Assembly: GCA_003427395.1 (NCBI GenBank)
Contig: BFEA01000319.1
Coordinates: 1,176,023-1,205,606, forward strand
Source of the DNA: Chara braunii
Taxonomy: Eukaryota > Streptophyta > Charophyceae > Charales > Characeae
Direction: 5' to 3'
DNA: 29,584 bases
How positions within the stretch are numbered: position 1 is the stretch's first letter; every line of letters begins with the position of its first letter. The notes beneath the pieces were generated by a model, which was given only the letters and a program-made list of their open reading frames with translations, did no database searches and had not been told where the DNA came from. The translations under genes and the position numbers were made by a program. Shown here piece by piece: positions 8,609-17,284 of the stretch.

Positions 8609-11600
8609 CTTGATTACGTGGAATTTGAGAGGTTTATGTGACACCACTAAGAGACACAAACAGGATAGGTTGAAAGGGTGGTTGCATGATAAGAAGTGCC
8701 ACATTGCTTGCCTATAGGAAACCAAGTTAAACGAGGACAAGATCAACTCCTTGGGACATTGGTGGGATGGACCGCAGATTTGGTCCCCCGCCATCGGCTC
8801 AAGGGGAGGCACGACTATTCTGATCCACAGGGATGCAGATTTGGAAATTATTGATTTCTACGCTGACCTGTGGGGCAGATGGTGTTGGGTGAAATTCTTT
8901 AAGAATGAGGAAGAATGGATTGTTGCTTCTATTTATGCTCCTGTAGTTCGTTCAGAACGAACATGTTTTTTTGATGAACTGCTCTATGTGATTCCGGACT
9001 GCGACCACCTTATTCTAGCTGCTGATTGGAATACCTCTTTGGACGCTACTTCGTATAGACTGGATGAGACTCGAGATAAGGAAGCACTATTAACTTTGAT
9101 GAATGAGTTTAACCTGATTGATCCATACAGACTGGCTCATGCGGATCTGTTAGGACTTACCTGGTTTTCGAATTGCAGAGATAATACAGGTACCACAGCC
9201 CGGCGGTTAGATTACTTTTTAATCTCCTCTGGCTTGTGGAATTCGGTCAATGAGGTATCGGAAGCGCTACAATCCTTGTCTCATCATAAACCGGTGAGGA
9301 TGTCTATTACCTCCTCTACCCTGGTAAGAGGTAAGGGCCTATTTCGGTTTAACACTTTGAATTTGGAAGATCCAGACCTTGTAGAATGAATGCGATTATT
9401 CTGGATGGACTGGGAACAATCTAGGGATAACTTCTCTACTCGGGAACAATGGTGGAATTCAGGTTCCAAAATGTTCTCGAACTTGCTCAACGTTTTTTCT
9501 AGAATTATGGCAGCCAACCGCTCAAATGAAGAAACGAAAATAAAAAAGAGAATTTGTTATGCTGAGCAAAGAATAACGGAACATCCTGTGTCGAATCTGA
9601 TCTGGGGAAAGGAAAGAGCGAAATTGATGATGGAATGGGAGGATATGCAAAAAAGGGACTCAGACATTTGGTCGGAGCGGTTAATGGTCAAAGGTATTGC
9701 GGTCTATGACCGTATGACCAAGGAATCATTCCATAAACTTCTACCTTGATGCTCGTCTGTACAGATGAGGGACCTCCAACATCCGTTTGACTCAGATGCC
9801 CCAAGAGCTAGAGAACTTACAGATGTGTTCGAATACGCTGCCATTTACGACAAAGACATACTCACCTCAAGATTACAGGGCGCGAAAGTCACTGAAGACT
9901 TGGATGTAGACTGCGTGCATTGGAACGGTACCTTGGTTATAATTTCGACGCCGGGGCGCCTAGACCTGGACAGGCCAATCACACCGGAGGAAGCACTAGA
10001 AGCCCTCATATCTATGCCGAAAGGCAAAGCACCCGGGGACGATGGGCTCCCGGTGGAACTGTATATTAAGATTTGGGACTCAGTGGGAAGTAGCCTAATT
10101 GAAATTTACAATGAGATACTACTGGGCTCTAATCTGTCTGCCAATATGCGCCAAGGAGTCATTTCTGTGTTATTTAAGAAGGGTGATCGGACGAAGATCC
10201 GAAATTGGAGACCTATATCAGTCTTGAATGTATCGTATAAATTACTGGCTAAAATCTTGGATAGAAGACTGGGTAGATATCTCCCTGACCTGGTCCAAAG
10301 CGACCAGGCGGCATTTGTTCAAGGCAGATCCATATTTGATAATATAATTACCGCCATTGAATCTCTGAAGATCATACACAATGCCTCTCTAAATGTGGCT
10401 GTGCTACTTCTGGACCTGGAAAAAGCATATGACCGCGTGAACTGGTCATATGTTCTAACAACCCTAAAAGTTATGGGGTTTGGGTCCAACTTTCGCAGAT
10501 GGATAGTAGCTATGTATACATTGTCAACAACTGCGGTAATGATTAATGACCATTTATTTGAGACGTTCCCTCTTACAAGGTCATTGAGACAAGGCTGTCC
10601 CCTTGCCCCGCTCTTATTTGCAATTCAAATCGAGGTATTGCTGAATAACATTAGAAGACAGGAGAGAATCAGAGGTCTTACTGTGGGACCGTTCCAGTGT
10701 AAGGTGAAAGCGCTGGCAGACGATCTTTTTGTTCTATCAGAAAACACAGCGGAATCACTGGGAGCGTTGAGGGTTGAACTAGCTAGCTATTGTGATCTGT
10801 CTGAAGCCTCAGTCAACTGACACAGATCGGTATTCCTGCTTCCTGCTAACTTCTCATTGACTTGTGAGTGGGGAATGAAGCGTATGACAGATGATCTATC
10901 GGGACGTTTCTTAGGTGTCCAAATTTCCCTCTAGGATTGCTCGGGTGATCAAGATGATGTATTGTTGCAGAAATCGATGCAAAGAATGGTAACGTGGGGT
11001 AAGGCGTCTCATTTATCGTTGTTCGGAAGAGCCTTAGTTATTAATGGGGGCCTATTTGCTTTGTTGTGGTTTGTGGGTACAGTTANGGCCCTAGGGTCAC
11101 ANCTGTACTCACTCACTAAAAGGCGAGCGACCAAATTTCTCTGGAAACCATACGCTACAGATGAGGATTCTTTCATCTCCAAGGTAGCATGGGAGATGCT
11201 CTGCACTCCCAGGATCCAAGGGAGTTTGAGGATCTTGGATCCGAAAAAACAGAACAATGCTATGCTTATACGGTGGCTGATTAATGCTAGCCAGTTATCC
11301 CCTGCTCCGCATTGGGTCATCATGGCTGAACACATTCTGGCAGAAGAATGGGAGCTGACCAGACCGAATGATGTTTGGCTGTGCCTAATGCTCCAGTCCT
11401 TCCAGAGAAGACAAATAACGTCTCCATTTTGGAAGGCGATTATCTTCGCTTGGAAGAAGCTCAGGCCGGACGTGTGGGTGGAACCAACAACGAAGGCTGA
11501 AATAATGTTACAACCATTATTTGAGAACCCCCACATCTGTTCTTGAGATGGGGAATGGATCAAGGCAGATAGAAAAAGCTTTGGTTGCAAGTGGATTGAA

Positions 11601-12803
11601 CGGGGTGTCCTCAGAGTGCAGGGCCTCTGGGACCAAATCCAGGGAACGTGAAAATCTGAATCTCAGTTGAGGGGTACTCTTGGTAATGTGAGGAATCTCA
11701 GTTTGAAACTGGCCTATGTGTTAGACGCAATCCCGTCTCATTGGAAATACCAGCTGGGCCCGAACGCAGTGGATCCGGTAGGATCCTGGCTGGTGAGCAC
11801 AAATGGAGATCAGTCGAAGCTATGGAAAATTATAGAGCGTCTACCTGACGGGAAAAGACTTCTCCAAGGATGGCAGGTTAGTCAAAAGTCTTGTCTGTTG
11901 CAGCTTGAAGAGGATGAGCAACCGCCGGTAGGCTCCACGTTTACGCAGGTTCGAGTGAGCGAACGGAGCAGCACGTATGGGGTTCAAGGATGCGAGGTGA
12001 TCCAGAACTGTACACCGGTGGAGAACATGAAGTTAGATCCCTACATGTGGGAGTGGAGAGCTNTTGGAAAATCTGGGGAAAATTTGAGAATTCTGGATTA
12101 CACCCCGAAGGTCGGNTACAAATANGTCCTNGCTCGGAAGGATCCTCTGACTGTGGCAAGAACGAGATGGATGGCAATCATTGACATAGAACCTGAAAGC
12201 ATAGATCAGGCACTGCTCAACTGTTGGAAACAGCTGAAACTGATTGCCTGTCAAAGACAAGCCTGGATTCTGTGGCTACTCTCTATGATGGCCACCCCTT
12301 CGGTGGTGTGGCTTGCTGCCAGACATTTGGAAATAGACCTGAAGTGCCTGCGGTGTGAGTGGGCCTTTGAATCCACAGTCCACTTGTGGTGGGACTGTCC
12401 TGCCTCGGCTCGGATTTGGAAATGGTGGATTAACATATGGAATAGACTACCAGGTCAATCATTCGAGTGGGATAAGAAATGGACCCTATTGGGAGGGGTC
12501 CCGGATGGTACTCGGATTTCAAAAGGGTGGGGTTACATGGCGCAATTGGCCAGAGCGGTGGTGTTCTCAGTTATTTGGCAGGGACGAAATGACCAAGTGT
12601 TCAAAGGGAATCAGTGGTCCAATGCGCAGATCAGAGGCTCTACAATGCAACAGTTGAGAAGAGCCATTCAAGCGGACTGGCGAAGGAAGGTCGCCAAATC
12701 AGGTAGCAGCGGTACTGGGAAAATGTGGTTCAGAGAAACATGGTGCCTGAACAATTCCTTTGCGTCGATCGATGAGAAGGGGCAACTGTGCTTGGCCCAG
12801 TGA
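8595..12803 (+). pseudogene. LINE ORF2: endonuclease-reverse transcriptase (broken)
   Basis: A single frame of 1402 codons runs from ATG 8595 to TGA 12801-12803. In-frame stops are at 8715, 9387, 9747, 10818, 10932, 11544 and 11649. The endonuclease (residues 1-235) shows ITWNLRGL, the Glu of CL*ETK, LAADWN, ARRLDYFLIS and SHHKPV; the last replaces the usual SDH, so a catalytic Asp is His. The reverse transcriptase (about 485-740) shows RNWRPISVLN, DQAAFVQGRSIFDNI, LLLDLEKAYDRVNW, SLRQGCPLAPLLFAI and ALADDLFVL with the Asp pair at 10719-10724. A zf-RVT-like CLRC...HLWWDC begins at 12345 (residue 1251). In active relatives the protein nicks target DNA and copies the RNA there. This copy cannot make the full protein under the standard code. 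Confidence 0.93.
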
Positions 12804-13406
12804 CTGTTTAAAGTTTAGGTGTAGCAATTTCAACCTGGGCTGTTCGGTTGCAGGAGTCGCAGTAGACGGGCTGTGGGACATCGGAGGCTATCAACCTACT
12901 TATCTGGTTGTACAAATCGTTATAGACTTAGATTGGGTGGATGTATTGTGGTAGGAGCGCCAGGTCAAGGTCTGTGCCGCCGGGTTAGGCGGTTAGAGAT
13001 TGTAGTAGGGTTGGTAGACAGCTTTTGCAGTTCTTTATGTGTAGTATAGGTGGTAATGGGGGTAGATTTCTCATTGGTCCTTTGTGTTGTTAATTGGCTG
13101 TTAGTTAGTTGGCTATCGAACCCTTTCTTGGTTTTTTAGGTTGTGGTTGGATTTGAGGCCTTGGAGGCAGTTTGTTTCTTTTTCATCTTTTTCCCAGGTT
13201 TGGGATGTGTCAGGGCAGCCGTCCAGATTTGACCATTTTGCTTCTAGACCACGGTGTCCCAATGCCTGCACCTAAGCTGGGTAATGGTCCCAGTATCAAA
13301 ATTTGTGTTGTTCTTCCGGGTTGTTTGTTGAGGTTTTCCCGGCCTCTCCTTCTTTTGGTGTGGTAATAAGAATGAGCAGAGTTTCATTTAAAAAAAAAAA
13401 AAAAAA
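12804..13406 (+). other. LINE 3' UTR and poly(A) tail
   Basis: A non-coding GT-rich tail follows the ORF2 stop and ends in A17 at 13390-13406. The A-tail marks the retroposed 3' end. Confidence 0.85.
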
Positions 13407-13655
13407 CAATTCCCGAGGCGGGCTGGCTTCCGTTGTACAACAACCAGAATTGCCTGTGGTCCAGTGCAAAACACTTTCACTGCTTCAAAGGAAAAAAGAA
13501 ACCAAAAGAAAACACATTCAGTGGGAGACTGCCACGCTTCCTCGAACGCCGAGTGCTAAGCCCCTAGGCCCCCTACGTGCTTGAACCCTTTATGCACCGA
13601 GCTGCAAGCTGCTGGCAACTATCAGGATAGGGGGGAGAAGGAGGAGGCTTCTAGA
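13407..13655. other. No recognisable gene
   Basis: Sequence between the LINE tail and MITE-like element M1. No motif or convincing ORF is seen. Confidence 0.5.
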
Positions 13656-13777
13656 GGGCACACTCACACTAGGACCTTTTTTCTCTAAGATGGGGAGGGA
13701 ATTGCGATCAGATTCATCTGGGAGTGGCTGTGAATGCAGTCAGATACGTTTAGAAAAGTCCTCTTGTGAGTATGCCC
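13656..13777. mobile_element. MITE-like element M, copy 1
   Basis: 122 bases. The left end GGGCACACTCACACTAGGAC and the right end (complement of GTCCTCTTGTGAGTATGCCC) form imperfect terminal inverted repeats of about 25 bases. It is flanked by AGA on both sides (13653-13655 and 13778-13780), a possible 3-bp target duplication. The interior shares GCGATCAGATTCATC and CAGTCAGATACGTTTA with copy 2. It is non-coding; the superfamily is unknown. Confidence 0.7.
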
Positions 13778-14213
13778 AGAGAAGTGAAGGGACATAGCAC
13801 TAGGGGAAGGAAAGTCAGGAAGTACTCGTTACCTGGCGGTTGCCACCTGGGGTGTACAGACACGGGAGAGAGATTGATAGAAGGGATAATAGCTTGGTGG
13901 GGGCTCCTCGGTGGAGGTGAAACTTCGTTCTCAATCGGACAGGGATGATAACTTGCGGATGGCGTTCAGGACGCTGTAGGGGAGGAGCGGCATTTGGTTA
14001 TTCTCTCTTCTATTCTCCGCTCTGTGTGCATCGACAAGTGGTTTGAGTTGGTTGATTTCTTCCTGTAATTCTGAGTTGTCATGAGCTGGTACATGTATGG
14101 CCGGTTCTTGGCATGGCATGCCAAGGTACGTGGTTTCATAACAACGTTAGTATTCGTATTTTTTCCTCGTAGCTTTTTTTTTGTTTTTTTTTTGGGGTGT
14201 GTGTGTGTGTGTT
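13778..14213. other. No recognised gene
   Basis: Short ORFs of about 60 codons on both strands have no recognisable motif. A T-rich run and a GT tract (14199-14211) lead into the U6-like sequence. Confidence 0.5.
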
Positions 14214-14233
14214 GTCATATTTGCTACATCCGT

Positions 14234-14265
<32 letters not shown>

Positions 14266-14393
14266 GGCCCCTGCGCAAAGATGACACGCATAAATCGAGA
14301 AATGGTCCATATATTTGCTATACACTCAAAAAAAGCATGTTAAAAAGAAGAAGGAAAAAGAAAAAAGCATGTGTGTGTGTGCGCGCGTTCGCA

Positions 14394-14429
<36 letters not shown>

Positions 14430-14465
14430 CGTGTGTGCGTGTGCGTGTGCGTGTTGTCACATTTG
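14199..14465. repeat. GT/GC microsatellites flanking U6 copy A
   Basis: GT tracts precede (14199-14211) and follow (about 14371-14455) the U6-like unit; the second mixes GT with GC and could adopt Z-DNA. GTGTTGTCATATTTG (14209-14223) recurs with one change at 14451-14465. Confidence 0.85.
14214..14314 (+). ncRNA. U6: U6 snRNA-like copy A (probable retropseudogene)
   Basis: U6 is the catalytic small RNA of the spliceosome. This copy keeps an almost unchanged core: ACATCCG, TAAAATTGGAACGATACAG, the ACAGAGA box (14249-14255), the AGC triad (14261-14263), CCCCTGCGCAAAGATGACAC and AAATGGTCC. The 5' stem-loop is missing: sequence before ACATCCG does not match. The terminal T-run is replaced by ATATATTTGC. 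No plant-type TATA box or upstream element is seen at the expected distance; the upstream DNA is T-rich and GT repeat. The core is flanked exactly by ATATTTGCTA (14217-14226 and 14311-14320), and an A-rich stretch follows. It therefore looks like a 5'-truncated retroposed copy rather than a working gene. Confidence 0.85.
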
Positions 14466-14607
14466 ATGAAATAGACTCCTAAAAAAGCAAGACTGTGATA
14501 GACACTCCCGTAGGACTGTTTACCATATCATTCAGGAGACTGAACCTAGATACTACTACTGTGTTTGGCCTCTAAACGTGGGTCAGTATCGTCAAGAGTC
14601 TATTTAC

Positions 14608-14728
14608 GGGCATACTTATGCTAGGACTTTTCCGACAAAGCTCTGCACGTGATTGCGGTCAGATTCATCCATGTTTGGCTGTCATTGCGGCCAGATGCAT
14701 TTAGGAAAGTGCTCGTGTGAGTATGCCC
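14608..14728. mobile_element. MITE-like element M, copy 2
   Basis: 121 bases. The left end GGGCATACTTATGCTAGGAC and the right end (complement of AGTGCTCGTGTGAGTATGCCC) are imperfect terminal inverted repeats. The interior holds two GATTGCGGTCAGATTCATC-like blocks. The flanks TAC and TAA are not an exact target duplication. Confidence 0.7.
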
Positions 14729-14919
14729 TAAGATGTACTTTTGCCGCGCGAAGTTATCTATACCCTTGAGAGAAGTGGTCAAACTTGACCCTCATCTGAA
14801 CGACTGCCTGCTCACGTGCATGCAGATACACTTCACCGTCAACGTCATGTGCTTTAACACAGACGCACTTCAAGTATGCGCACACGCGGGTTCACTTTCA
14901 CGTGGACATAGTCACACTC

Positions 14920-14957
14920 CTGTCTCTTATACACATCTAGATGTGTATAAGAGACAG
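14920..14957. other. Nextera mate-pair junction adapter (artefact)
   Basis: CTGTCTCTTATACACATCT is followed at once by its reverse complement AGATGTGTATAAGAGACAG. This 38-base palindrome is the Tn5 mosaic-end junction adapter of Illumina mate-pair libraries. It is not genomic DNA. Protein translations across it are meaningless. Confidence 0.98.
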
Positions 14958-14991
14958 GTCCACATCTGCGTGGACTGCAACTGGACCAGAT

Positions 14992-15242
14992 NNNNNNNNN
15001 NNNNNNNNNNNNNNNNNNNNNNNNNNNNNNNNNNNNNNNNNNNNNNNNNNNNNNNNNNNNNNNNNNNNNNNNNNNNNNNNNNNNNNNNNNNNNNNNNNNN
15101 NNNNNNNNNNNNNNNNNNNNNNNNNNNNNNNNNNNNNNNNNNNNNNNNNNNNNNNNNNNNNNNNNNNNNNNNNNNNNNNNNNNNNNNNNNNNNNNNNNNN
15201 NNNNNNNNNNNNNNNNNNNNNNNNNNNNNNNNNNNNNNNNNN
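14992..15242. other. Assembly gap (251 N)
   Basis: An unbroken run of N begins 34 bases after the adapter and ends in CT and CA microsatellites (15243-15278). Confidence 0.99.

Positions 15243-15278
<36 letters not shown>
15243..15278. repeat. CT/CA compound microsatellite
   Basis: A short CT tract is followed by a CA tract at the right edge of the N gap. Confidence 0.95.
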
Positions 15279-15279
<1 letters not shown>

Positions 15280-15314
15280 CAAAGAGGAAAACTCTGGAGG
15301 AGGTGGAGAAGCAG

Positions 15315-15473
15315 AAGAAGAAGATGGGCGTCGAGTGGTTTGCTGTTTCCACTTTGTTATTGTGCAGCAGAAGAAGATGGGCGTTAAGTGGTTCGCTGTT
15401 TCCACTCTGTTGTTGTGCAGCAGAAGAAGATGGGCGTAGAGTGGTTTGCTGTTTCCACTTAATTGTCCTGCAG
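15315..15473. repeat. 53-bp tandem repeat, three copies
   Basis: The word AAGATGGGCG recurs at 15321, 15374 and 15427, an exact 53-base period. Each unit carries GTGGTTTGCTGTTTCCACT with few changes. The period is not a multiple of three, so no constant protein repeat is encoded. Confidence 0.93.
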
Positions 15474-15661
15474 ATCGAGCCATCTCAGTTTCTAGATTTC
15501 ATGTCTGCTGCGATTGTTGGATGTAACTCTTTGTGATTGAACGCAATCGTCACCGATTTCGTACCCAGATTTTGCAAAGAGAACGGTCTTCAATTTGTCT
15601 TTTTTTATGGTGGACGTTATCCATTCCGGCTCTTTTTCTTCTCTTCCCCCTCTTTCTTCTT

Positions 15662-15764
15662 GAAAAATGGACCATTTCTCTATTCCGCCTGTCATCCTTG
15701 CACAGGGGTGATGCTAATCAATCATCTCTGTGTCGTTCCGATTTTAACGGGTGTCCCGAGGGAC
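15662..15764 (-). ncRNA. U6: U6 snRNA-like copy B (degenerate, probable pseudogene)
   Basis: On the minus strand it reads GTCCCTCGGGACACCCG (a preserved 5' stem-loop), TTAAAATCGGAACGACACAG, a disturbed ACAGAGA region, an AGCAT segment with the GGCCCC part altered, TGCAAGGATGACAGG and GAGAAATGGTCCATTTTTC. About one base in six differs from the conserved U6 sequence, including next to the catalytic box. No TATA box lies about 30 bases upstream. An A/G-rich tail follows the short T-run. It is a decayed copy. Confidence 0.75.
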
Positions 15765-16017
15765 CATTTGGCGTGAGATCTGCTCCACTTCAGGAGACGT
15801 TCAATACTACTGTGTGTTCCTCATGGAATTCCTCCACTTCTGGTACTTCCCCATCTGGATACTTCCCAACAATTCTCTCTCCCTCCTTTCCATCGGAGTT
15901 GATACTTCAATTTTGTCCGTCACTTTCTCTCCCCCCCCTTCACCGTGGTGCTCTTTTTTTTGCTATGGAATCTCAGCGCTGCGAGAAGAAGCCATTGGGC
16001 TTTGCACCACCTTTCCC

Positions 16018-16150
16018 GTGTGTGCGTGGGTGCGTGTGTCTGTCCGTGCGTGAGTTTCTGTGCGTGCGCGTGCGTCTGTGTGCGTGTGTCTGTGCGTGGG
16101 TGTGTGTCTGTGCGTGCGTGTGTGCCTGTGCGTGCGTGTGGACGTGCAAA
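16018..16150. repeat. GTGC-type microsatellite
   Basis: An irregular GTGCGTGTGTCTGTGCGTGG repeat on the plus strand. It generates long spurious Cys/Val or Thr/His ORFs in several frames. Confidence 0.9.
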
Positions 16151-16159
16151 AGCGCAGCC

Positions 16160-16335
16160 TCGAGGCACGTGAATGGATGCACAAGTCTCATGGCACGTGA
16201 ATGCACGAGGCACAAGGCACGTGGGGAGGGCACAAAGCACGTGGCAGCAGGAGGCATGTGCGATCACAAGGCACGTGAGAGCAGGAGGCACGCGAGGAGA
16301 CAAGGCAGGAGGCACGTGAGAGCACAAGGCAAGTG
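16160..16335. promoter_or_regulatory. Cluster of six CACGTG (G-box) motifs
   Basis: CACGTG occurs at 16166, 16194, 16218, 16238, 16272 and 16313, within imperfect repeats of GGCACGTGAGAGCACAAGGCA type. CACGTG is the core bound by plant bHLH and bZIP factors. The spacing is irregular and no gene start is visible next to it, so it may only be a degenerate tandem repeat that happens to contain the motif. Confidence 0.45.
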
Positions 16336-16452
16336 GTGGTTGTAGCGCCACTTTCCAGGGGGTCCCACCATGCATCTATGTCGTCTGTCAGAATCGGTCA
16401 CTCACTTCCTTCCCCCCCCCCTTCCCCCCTTCTCCTCTTCTTTTTGATCCTT

Positions 16453-16615
16453 CTCCTTCTGTTTAAAAGGGCCACGGCCTTGGTATATCATCGTGAAACT
16501 GACCGGCCCAAGGTCATTCAAGAATTTCGTTCCTCCAGTTCCGTCTGGAGTCGAACACAGGTCTGCATTTCATCAATTTGTGGGTGTATCAACCGAGCTA
16601 CATAGGCCCGCCGGT
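16453..16615 (-). repeat. tRNA-like segment, possible SINE head
   Basis: On the minus strand an A-box-like TAGCTCGGTTG (16600-16590) and a B-box-like GTTCGACTCC (16556-16547) lie at nearly tRNA spacing. The acceptor and T-stems do not pair well, so it is not a convincing tRNA gene. A GC-rich inverted segment (GGGCCGGTC ... GGCCGTGGCCC) follows. It fits a tRNA-derived SINE, without confirmed ends. Confidence 0.35.
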
Positions 16616-16888
16616 AAATCCGGCACTCGCATGGCTAGGGCGAGATCCCACTGGCAAAGAGGATTGGAGTAATGAATCTGGACGTGTTCCACGCAGGGAT
16701 GCAGAAAAGCAGATCAATCACAATCTTTTGCATTGCACCTCTCCACAAAGAGGTCGAGATTCAGACACTTGTTCCAATCTTCTTTGTCAGTGGGATCTCA
16801 CCCTAAGTGCACAGTTGCTTTGTCCAAGCCTCGGGAAGAAGTGCCAATTTGGCTTCACAGGATGACGGGTTCTTTTTTTTGTTTTCCT

Positions 16889-16990
16889 AAAAAAATTGGA
16901 CCATTTCTTGATTTATGCATGTCATCCTTGCGCAGGGCCATGCTACTCTCTTCTCTGTATCGTTCCAGTTTAACGGATGTCCCGAAGGAC
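16889..16990 (-). ncRNA. U6: U6 snRNA-like copy C (near full length, probable pseudogene)
   Basis: On the minus strand it begins GTCCTTCGGGACATCCG, a compact form of the U6 5' stem-loop, then TTAAACTGGAACGATACAG, the ACAGAGA box, a 2-base insertion before the AGC triad (AGAGAGTAGCATGGCCC), TGCGCAAGGATGACATGC and AATCAAGAAATGGTCC. It ends in AATTTTTTT, a possible Pol III stop. It covers the whole RNA, and several changes are CpG to TpG or CpA. No TATA box or plant upstream element is visible in the 60 bases before the start, and an A-rich stretch follows the T-run. A retropseudogene is more likely than a gene. Confidence 0.82.
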
Positions 16991-17284
16991 TGGCGGATTC
17001 TTCTGGTGGACCTGTGCAAGAAGGTTTTGCAGAATTGAAAAAGAGAAAGAAGAGATCGGGATTTTGGAAATCTTTTTGCTAATTTAGATCGGACTTTGGA
17101 AAACAGGGAGAAAATAAAAATGAAAATGGTTTCAATTTTGGAGGGAACCCTGTGCACGGCCTGTAGGGTCTGACGATTGTTTATAGGACGTCGAAATCGA
17201 GGCAAGATAGGCAGGAGCAATTCCTCCCCCATGCAAGGAAAATGAGAGACAGCGAGATGGCAGAATCCAGATAGCACAATCACA

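Larger units (their letters stand above)
7709..13406 (+). mobile_element. LINE (non-LTR retrotransposon), near full length
   Basis: The order is ORF1, then an overlapping ORF2 (AP endonuclease, reverse transcriptase, zinc-binding C-terminus), then a 3' UTR of about 590 bases, then A17 (13390-13406). This is the layout of plant L1-like elements. The element is inactive: ORF1 has two internal stops and ORF2 has seven, but the ORF2 reading frame is never shifted. Six isolated N's lie within it (11086, 11102, 12063, 12116, 12125, 12131), as expected where reads from several copies disagree. The 5' end is placed at the ORF1 ATG because no earlier boundary could be shown. Confidence 0.92.

Noticed and set aside
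8480-8812. Minus-strand ORFs within the LINE (also 9284-9517, 11009-11590, 12251-12436)
   Set aside because: Antisense shadows of ORF1 and ORF2, which have clear domain motifs on the plus strand.
8595-12803. TGA=Trp and TAG=Gln alternative genetic code
   Set aside because: In the Gypsy remnant TGA stands where Arg is expected, and ORF1 also has a TAA; point decay explains all cases.
14181-14474. Plus-strand ORF over U6 copy A
   Set aside because: It runs through the U6 core and GT repeats; not coding.
14733-15536. Long ORFs across the N gap and adapter
   Set aside because: They translate N's and the mate-pair adapter; the open frames are artefacts.
15920-16375. Cys/Val-rich and Thr/His-rich ORFs in several frames
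   Set aside because: All arise from the GTGC microsatellite and CACGTG repeats.
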